Assembly: GCA_002011685.1 (NCBI GenBank)
Contig: MTOL01000145.1
Location: 142-11,445, forward strand
DNA: 11,304 bases
DNA from: Deferribacteres bacterium JdFR-76
GTDB taxonomy: Bacteria; Zhuqueibacterota; JdFR-76
Direction: 5' to 3'
Made by a program: the position numbers and the translations under genes. Shown here in pieces: positions 6,998 to 11,304 of the stretch. Within the stretch, counting starts at the first letter, position 1. Every line of letters begins with the position of its first letter. Below the pieces are notes generated by a model. That model was not told the origin of the DNA and did not search any database. It saw only the letters and a program-made list of their open reading frames with translations.

Positions 6998-7402
6998 AGA
7001 GTGCCGCCCACTGGCCCGCCTTTGTGATCCGACGGAGAACCGGCTGGTTTTTGGTGGGGGAGCTTCAAGGGGCCTTCCTCAGTCGTGCGGCAGATCCGGG
7101 GTGTTGAGATAGCCTGCCGGTGGGAAGATCCATGAAACGCAAATACTGTACACCTTCCAGGAAAACGTACGGGTGAGGGAAGCGGCATTGGGAGTTTGGT
7201 CCTGGCCTCCAAAATGAGGAAGAGTTTTCCCTCATCACATTTGTCGCCATCCCGACCCGGTACCGTTTGCAGCGGAAATTCTTGCGGAGAAAGCGCTGTG
7301 GGCGTGGTGGAGGCTGTGCAGGAAAAAGCTCCGGCAGAATCCACCTGAAAACCAGAGACGACAGGGACAATTTAAAAAAATTCCGTAGGTTACGCCAGGC
7401 CC
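6998..7402. other. Intergenic stretch without a recognisable gene
   Basis: About 400 bases with no supported coding region on either strand. A 44-codon frame at 7214-7348 lacks a ribosome site. Structures seen: a short hairpin followed by a T-run at 7036-7052 (listed separately) and an inverted repeat at 7214-7235 (ATGAGG / CCTCAT). It may be a degenerated gene or long untranslated sequence. Confidence 0.4.
7036..7052 (+). terminator. Weak possible intrinsic terminator for the transporter operon
   Basis: AACC-GGCT-GGTT, extendable by A-T and G-T pairs, runs into TTTTT. The stem is only 4 Watson-Crick pairs before wobbles, so the call is tentative. It lies 57 bases after the small-subunit stop. 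Confidence 0.3.
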
Positions 7403-7431
7403 TTGCAGTTGGTTCAAAAAAAGGCTATATT
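7403..7431 (+). promoter_or_regulatory. Sigma-70 promoter for holA
   Basis: TTGCAG (7403-7408), a 17-base spacer and TATATT (7426-7431). It lies about 75 bases before the holA start and is probably the main promoter for the genes from 7507 onward. Confidence 0.65.
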
Positions 7432-7506
7432 GAAAGCGTTCCAGTTTTATGGGTTGTGGTACGGGATTTGTAGGGATGCACCGGGAAGGGCAAGGTTTCG
7501 AGAGCC

Positions 7507-8550
7507 ATGGCAAAAACGGTTTTGTCTTATCAGCAGTTTATTGACCGGATCTTGACGGGAAAAATCGATCCCGTCTACTTTTTCTTCGGGAGCGAATCCT
7601 ACTGGATTGAAGAAGGAATCGCCAAGATCTGCACGAAAGTGCTGGGCGGAGGTGGATCTGCGTTTCAGAAAGAAACTTTTTACGGGGAGGATGCCAGCGG
7701 TGAGGCCATTGTTAGGTCGCTTCTTTCCGTACCCATGCTGGCGGGAAAGCGGGTGGTAATTGTAAAAAATTTTCAGCGGCTTTCTCAGGCTGGTAAAGAG
7801 CGAATTCTGCGTTACGCTATGCGTCCGGCTGGCCATTCTGTCCTTATCCTGGCCGCTAATGCAATCGATCCTCGGAAACAGATCTACAGCTCGCTGATGC
7901 AGGTAGCCGTTGCTGTAGAGTGCAAACCGCCCTATGAAAATGAAATCCCTGTATACGTGGAACGGCTGGTGGAAGAGAAAGGGAAGAAAATCGCACCAGG
8001 CGCTGCGCAGCTTCTTGCCGCAAAGCTGGGAAATTCCTTGCGGGATGTACACAATGAAGTGGAAAAGCTGGTGCAGTTTACCGGGAAACGGAAAGAAATT
8101 ACCGAACAGGATGTGGACGAACTGGTCGGGATCTCGCGCCAGTTCAATATTTACAAGCTGCGGGATGCTATAGGGATGGGAACATTTCAGCATGCGGTGC
8201 GGATTTTACGCTGGCTGCTGGAAACCGGTGAAAAACCGGGGTATATCATTTCGAGCCTGACTGGCTATTTTTCCCAGCTTCTGCTGGTACAGGAACTTGT
8301 GAAAGCGGGATATAGTCCGCCAGCGATTGCTGACCGCGTCCGGGCACACCGTTTTTTTGTGGGAAATCTAATCCTTCAGGCGGGCAATTTTCCCGCGGAA
8401 AATATCCGCCGCGCCTTTGAAAAGCTGCTCGAAGCAGACGTGCAGCTCAAATCCAGCTATCTGAACACAAACCTGGTGCTGGAACTGATGCTTTACCAGA
8501 TCTTCCAGCTGCGGGCAAAGAACGCAAAACTGAAACCGGATTTGCTGTAA
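7507..8550 (+). CDS. holA: DNA polymerase III delta subunit (clamp loader)
   Basis: 347 residues, the usual length of the delta subunit. The N-terminal signature DPVYFFFGSESYWIEE (residues 21-36) matches the opening of the delta AAA+-like domain. It is followed by a segment with PYENEIPVYVERLVEEKGKKI, and after it the motif for the lid and the C-terminal helical collar domain (about 220-335). Delta opens the beta sliding clamp within the clamp-loader complex and has no working ATP site of its own. The start at 7507 has only a modest ribosome site (GAGAG close to the ATG), but homology begins near it. It is followed after 62 bases by the ECF sigma gene in the same direction, so read-through transcription is likely, although the functions are unrelated. 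Confidence 0.93.
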   Translation: MAKTVLSYQQFIDRILTGKIDPVYFFFGSESYWIEEGIAKICTKVLGGGGSAFQKETFYGEDASGEAIVRSLLSVPMLAGKRVVIVKNFQRLSQAGKERILRYAMRPAGHSVLILAANAIDPRKQIYSSLMQVAVAVECKPPYENEIPVYVERLVEEKGKKIAPGAAQLLAAKLGNSLRDVHNEVEKLVQFTGKRKEITEQDVDELVGISRQFNIYKLRDAIGMGTFQHAVRILRWLLETGEKPGYIISSLTGYFSQLLLVQELVKAGYSPPAIADRVRAHRFFVGNLILQAGNFPAENIRRAFEKLLEADVQLKSSYLNTNLVLELMLYQIFQLRAKNAKLKPDLL

Positions 8551-8612
8551 CAGAAACACACTGAATCCGTAAGAAAGAAGACCGTTGGATACAGGAGCCT
8601 GAAACGAAAAGG

Positions 8613-9242
8613 ATGCCGGAACCTTCCAAAAAAGAGCTGTATTTGCAGGAAAAACGCCACCGCCAGGAGCTGGCCCAGCTTAGCGACGAAGAGCTGATTT
8701 TCCGGTTTCAGGATGGTGACGTTTATGCCTTTGAGGAAATTGTAAACCGATACAAAGATCCTCTGATGAATTTTGTTTTCCGTTTCCTCGGAGATATGTC
8801 GGAGGCGGAAGACATCGTTCAGGAAACGTTTTTGCGGGTCTTCCGAAATAAGCGGGCCTACCGGAAAATCGCCAAATTCTCCACCTGGATCTACACCATT
8901 GCCGGCAATCTGGCCAAAACGGAGCTGCGCAAGCGCAAAAAACGGAATCTTCACTCCATCACGGAGCTGGGATACGAGGATAAAGATTATGAGATTTCCG
9001 ACGATACATTAAATCCGGAGAAAAAAACGAGCTCGCGGATGTTTGATGAGATTCTCCAGCGGGAGATTCAGCAGCTTTCGCCCAAATTCAGAGAAGTGAT
9101 AATCCTGAGAGATATCCAGGAACTTTCCTATGAAGAGATCAGTAAAATTCTCAAAGTGCCGCTTGGGACCGTGAAATCACGTGTTAACCGGGCGCGTTTA
9201 CGGCTTCAGGAGCGCCTAAAAGAATATCTGGATCGCAAATGA
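8613..9242 (+). CDS. ECF-type RNA polymerase sigma factor
   Basis: 209 residues with only the two sigma domains of the extracytoplasmic-function group. Sigma region 2 is at about 39-108 (YAFEEIVNRYKDPLMNFVF, then AEDIVQETFLRVF and FSTWIYTIAGNLA). Sigma region 4 is at about 150-200, with the helix-turn-helix LSYEEISKILKVPLGTVKSR. It directs RNA polymerase to a small regulon, typically envelope stress. The N-terminal extension before domain 2 (about 35 residues) is longer than minimal. The chosen ATG has GAAAAGG very close and AGGAG 14-20 bases upstream, so a slightly later start is possible. The anti-sigma gene follows after 46 bases. No clear self-recognised ECF promoter was seen upstream. 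Confidence 0.94.
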   Translation: MPEPSKKELYLQEKRHRQELAQLSDEELIFRFQDGDVYAFEEIVNRYKDPLMNFVFRFLGDMSEAEDIVQETFLRVFRNKRAYRKIAKFSTWIYTIAGNLAKTELRKRKKRNLHSITELGYEDKDYEISDDTLNPEKKTSSRMFDEILQREIQQLSPKFREVIILRDIQELSYEEISKILKVPLGTVKSRVNRARLRLQERLKEYLDRK

Positions 9243-9288
9243 GCTGGAAATACGGGCAAAATCAGAAGACCAACAGAGGAGGGCCTGG

Positions 9289-9918
9289 ATGCCATCTTGT
9301 GACAAATTTCGTTCCCACTTTTCAGACTATCTTGAAGGGAGTCTTGAAAGGGAAAAGAAGGAAGAAGTTGATCATCATTTAGAGCATTGCCGGGAATGCG
9401 CGGAGGTTCTGAAGCGGATGGATTCGCTCCGTGCAGAACTGAAGCGTTTGCCGGCCGTCCACACATCCAACGCCTTCCATATCGTACTCCGAAGCCGTTT
9501 GCGCCGGGAACTGGACCGGCCCGGAATCTGGGAACGTCTGTTGGGATGGCTGGAGCCTTATCGGGTGCCTGCATTGGCTTCCGCTGTTTTGATCCTGGCC
9601 GTTGTGTCGTATTTGACGCTTCATACCCTGCAGATGAAGGGGGCCCGTTCTCTGCCTGCAGGGGCAGGTTCTTTCCCTGCTCTTCAGCAAGCTCAGCTGA
9701 AAGGAGCCGTAGTGGTCCAGCGGCATGGCAATCAGGTAGAAGAGCGGATCCATTTCCTGCTGGAGGAGGTTCCTGGGGAGTTATTTGTGGGAGAAGGTGA
9801 GGCCATCGAGCGTGGCGAGCCGGGCGGGGTCCGTGCGCTGTTTCATGATTCGTTGCGCCACGATTCTCTGCAGAGGATGCCAGGCCGGATTCAGCCAGCG
9901 GCTACGGTGACCTTTTAG
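9289..9918 (+). CDS. Zinc-finger (zf-HC2) membrane anti-sigma factor
   Basis: 209 residues. The N-terminal anti-sigma domain carries C4 and the zinc signature H30-x3-C34-x2-C37 (HLEHCREC). A single hydrophobic helix is at about 92-113 (VPALASAVLILAVVSYLTL). The remaining ~95 residues would lie outside the cytoplasmic membrane and resemble no domain I recognise. Such proteins hold the cognate sigma factor inactive until a signal, often proteolysis, releases it. The start has a strong ribosome site, GAGGAGG, 6 bases upstream. It lies between the ECF sigma gene and the HtrA-like gene, so it is probably regulated by one and physically linked with the other. Confidence 0.88.
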   Translation: MPSCDKFRSHFSDYLEGSLEREKKEEVDHHLEHCRECAEVLKRMDSLRAELKRLPAVHTSNAFHIVLRSRLRRELDRPGIWERLLGWLEPYRVPALASAVLILAVVSYLTLHTLQMKGARSLPAGAGSFPALQQAQLKGAVVVQRHGNQVEERIHFLLEEVPGELFVGEGEAIERGEPGGVRALFHDSLRHDSLQRMPGRIQPAATVTF

Positions 9919-9935
9919 CAAAGAGCAATCCGGTC

Positions 9936-11150
9936 ATGAAGAGAATTCCAGTAAAACGGTCCCTTGGTCTGTTGTGGCTACTTGCGGTGCAGTCTGGCTT
10001 TGTTGCCGGAGCGCTGGGACAGGAACCCTCTTACCTTTCCAGGCTGGAAACCGGTCTGAAGCGCCTGATCCAGGCGTGCAGCCCCTATGCGGTAGGAGTT
10101 GTGGGCCAGAAGAGACACTCTCCTGCTGTGGCAGAAGAGCCAAAGCGTTCCCCGGACGCGGCGGTTCAAACGCTGGTAGATAAGCGGGTGGGAACGGGCC
10201 TGCTGGTGGATGCCAGCGGCCTGGTGCTCACGCGGCGAAGCGTGGTTGATGGGATGGAGTCGCTGTTTGTTGTGTTGACCGGGGGCGATACGCTTCCTGC
10301 CACCATTTTAGGCTACGATTACGAGTTTGAAATTGCTGTGCTGAAGATCACACCTCAGCCTCTGGAAAATCCTTTCTTTGCTCACAGCGGCAGTGTCCGT
10401 TCGGGAAGCTGGGTGTTTATCCTGGGAAGCTCTGCCCGCAACCTTCCGCCGGTTTCGTTCGGCGTGGTCCGTTCCGTTCTGGACCAGAACCTACTCAGGG
10501 TGGCAGCGGGCATCTGGCCGGGGGGAGTCGGAGCGCCGGTGTTTAATTTGAACGGTCAGGTAGTGGGAATCGTTGCCGCCAGAGTGGGCTGGTCCGCTGC
10601 TTCTCAGCCGGCTGGCGAAGAGTGCTTGGTTTTGCCGGTGCCTCAGCTGCTACCGAGGGTGTTCCAGATCCGCCAGGAAGCCGAGACCATTTCCGGATGG
10701 GTCGGGCTTTCTGTCACACAGTATCCATCTTCTACGCAGAAAACTGTTTTTAAGGTAACGTACCTGTACGAAGGGGGGCCCGCAGCGCGGAGCGGTATCC
10801 AGCTCGGGGACGAGATTCTCACCATAAACGGACGGCCTATCCGGGATCTCCGGGAAATGGCGGATTACATCCGTCATCTGAACGTGGGGACGGAAGTGAT
10901 GTTCGAGATCCGCCGGGGAGGAGAGATTCTCAAGAAACGGGTGATTGTTGAAAAAAGGCCCCCACTCTATGTTTTGCAGGAAATGCAGTTCAAAAAGAAA
11001 CCGGTGCAAACAATGCTGGGAATGGTCCAGAAAGTAGCTGCACCGGCCCCCGGCCTCAAAAACCGCCATGAGATTGAACAGCGGATCCGCCTGCTGGAGA
11101 TGGAGCTGGATAATCTCCGCCGTCTCCTTTCCAAAAAACCGCCAAGATAG
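9936..11150 (+). CDS. Exported HtrA/Deg-like protein with PDZ domain; catalytic triad absent
   Basis: 404 residues. A signal peptide (about 1-28, hydrophobic GLLWLLAV core, probable cleavage after ALG) directs it across the membrane. A trypsin-like HtrA core spans about 85-245, a PDZ domain about 254-340 (GWVGLSV, then GGPAARSGIQLGDEILTING), and a predicted coiled coil 378-399. Aligned by eye to DegS/DegP, the triad is lost: the His of T-N-x-H-V is S102 (VLTRRSVV), the Asp of D-(I/L)-A-V-L is E132 (YEFEIAVLKI), and the Ser of GNSGG is V198 (PGGVGAP). It should therefore be a pseudoprotease that binds peptides or partners instead of cutting them. It follows the anti-sigma gene by 17 bases and has a weak ribosome site, suggesting coupling. 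A sensor or scaffold role in the sigma circuit is inference. Confidence 0.85.
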   Translation: MKRIPVKRSLGLLWLLAVQSGFVAGALGQEPSYLSRLETGLKRLIQACSPYAVGVVGQKRHSPAVAEEPKRSPDAAVQTLVDKRVGTGLLVDASGLVLTRRSVVDGMESLFVVLTGGDTLPATILGYDYEFEIAVLKITPQPLENPFFAHSGSVRSGSWVFILGSSARNLPPVSFGVVRSVLDQNLLRVAAGIWPGGVGAPVFNLNGQVVGIVAARVGWSAASQPAGEECLVLPVPQLLPRVFQIRQEAETISGWVGLSVTQYPSSTQKTVFKVTYLYEGGPAARSGIQLGDEILTINGRPIRDLREMADYIRHLNVGTEVMFEIRRGGEILKKRVIVEKRPPLYVLQEMQFKKKPVQTMLGMVQKVAAPAPGLKNRHEIEQRIRLLEMELDNLRRLLSKKPPR

Positions 11151-11270
11151 CTTACTGATCGTCCGTTTCAGCATTATTTCCGTCTCCGCCAGGCTGAACA
11201 AGGCGGGCTATCCTGATAATGTACCGCATGTGAGGCAGAGCGGATCGGTTAATCAAAAAGCGGTGTTCGT
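11151..11270. other. Intergenic region after the sigma operon
   Basis: 120 bases without a gene. CCGCC and GGCGG (about 11187-11207) could form a 5-bp stem with an 11-base loop, but no T-run follows. GATAAT near 11214-11219 resembles a -10 hexamer, with no good -35 at the usual distance. Confidence 0.35.
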
Positions 11271-11304
11271 ATGAAACGGCAGGGCGGTACTTTTTTCTTT
11301 TCTA
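11271..11304 (+). CDS. Possible start of another gene (truncated by window end)
   Basis: An open frame begins MKRQGGTFFFS and runs to the end of the window. The basic start followed by hydrophobic residues could be the beginning of a signal peptide. No convincing ribosome site precedes it (GCGGTG at best), and eleven codons are too few to judge. Confidence 0.3.
   Translation, partial: MKRQGGTFFFS

Noticed and set aside
6946..7344. A 132-codon minus-strand frame
   Set aside because: It overlaps the end of the small-subunit gene antisense, is Pro/Ser-rich in a random-like way and has no supported start.
7214..7348. A 44-codon plus-strand ORF (begins MRKSF) between the transporter operon and holA
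   Set aside because: No ribosome site, no recognised similarity, and it lies in a region without other coding signals.
8460..8612. ECF-type autoregulatory promoter before the sigma gene
   Set aside because: GAAC/GAAAC-like -35 elements are present, but none has a matching -10 at 15-17 bases.

Overview
This is chromosomal DNA from a bacterium of roughly 50% G+C. Genes have Shine-Dalgarno sites, and several promoters fit the sigma-70 consensus with 16-17 bp spacers. An ECF sigma / anti-sigma / exported HtrA-like operon points to a free-living organism with an envelope-stress or signal-response system. I cannot place the phylum from the sequence; a Gram-negative is plausible but not shown. No tRNA, rRNA, CRISPR array or insertion sequence was seen.

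Layout. (1) 1-371, minus: a Fur-family metalloregulator, cut by the window edge, with its own promoter. (2) About 575 bp of non-coding DNA. (3) 948-4460, plus: an FAD-dependent oxidoreductase of the geranylgeranyl-reductase/UbiH-like type; an AT-rich gene that I read as a divergent, soluble class I terpene-synthase-like protein; and an aldehyde dehydrogenase superfamily protein with altered active-site residues. A convergent short-chain dehydrogenase/reductase (SDR, 4449-5168, minus) overlaps the dehydrogenase tail by 12 bp. (4) 5419-6979, plus: an NSS-family sodium-coupled amino acid transporter and a 34-residue MetS-like small subunit. (5) A 527 bp gap ending in a good promoter. (6) 7507-11150, plus: holA (DNA polymerase III delta), then an ECF sigma factor, a zinc-finger anti-sigma factor with one membrane segment, and an exported HtrA/PDZ-like protein that has lost all three protease catalytic residues. 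(7) A possible start of another gene at 11271.

Two parts deserve attention. The first is the redox/terpenoid-like cassette at 948-5168. Its middle gene carries a DDxxD motif, an R-x-x-D pair, a degenerate NSE-like motif and a C-terminal RY pair, in the order found in bacterial class I terpene synthases. It sits beside oxidoreductases that could tailor an isoprenoid product. The second is the sigma / anti-sigma / pseudo-HtrA module, where an inactive protease fold may act as a sensor or scaffold rather than as an enzyme. Both are inferences from motifs read by eye and need structure-based searches.
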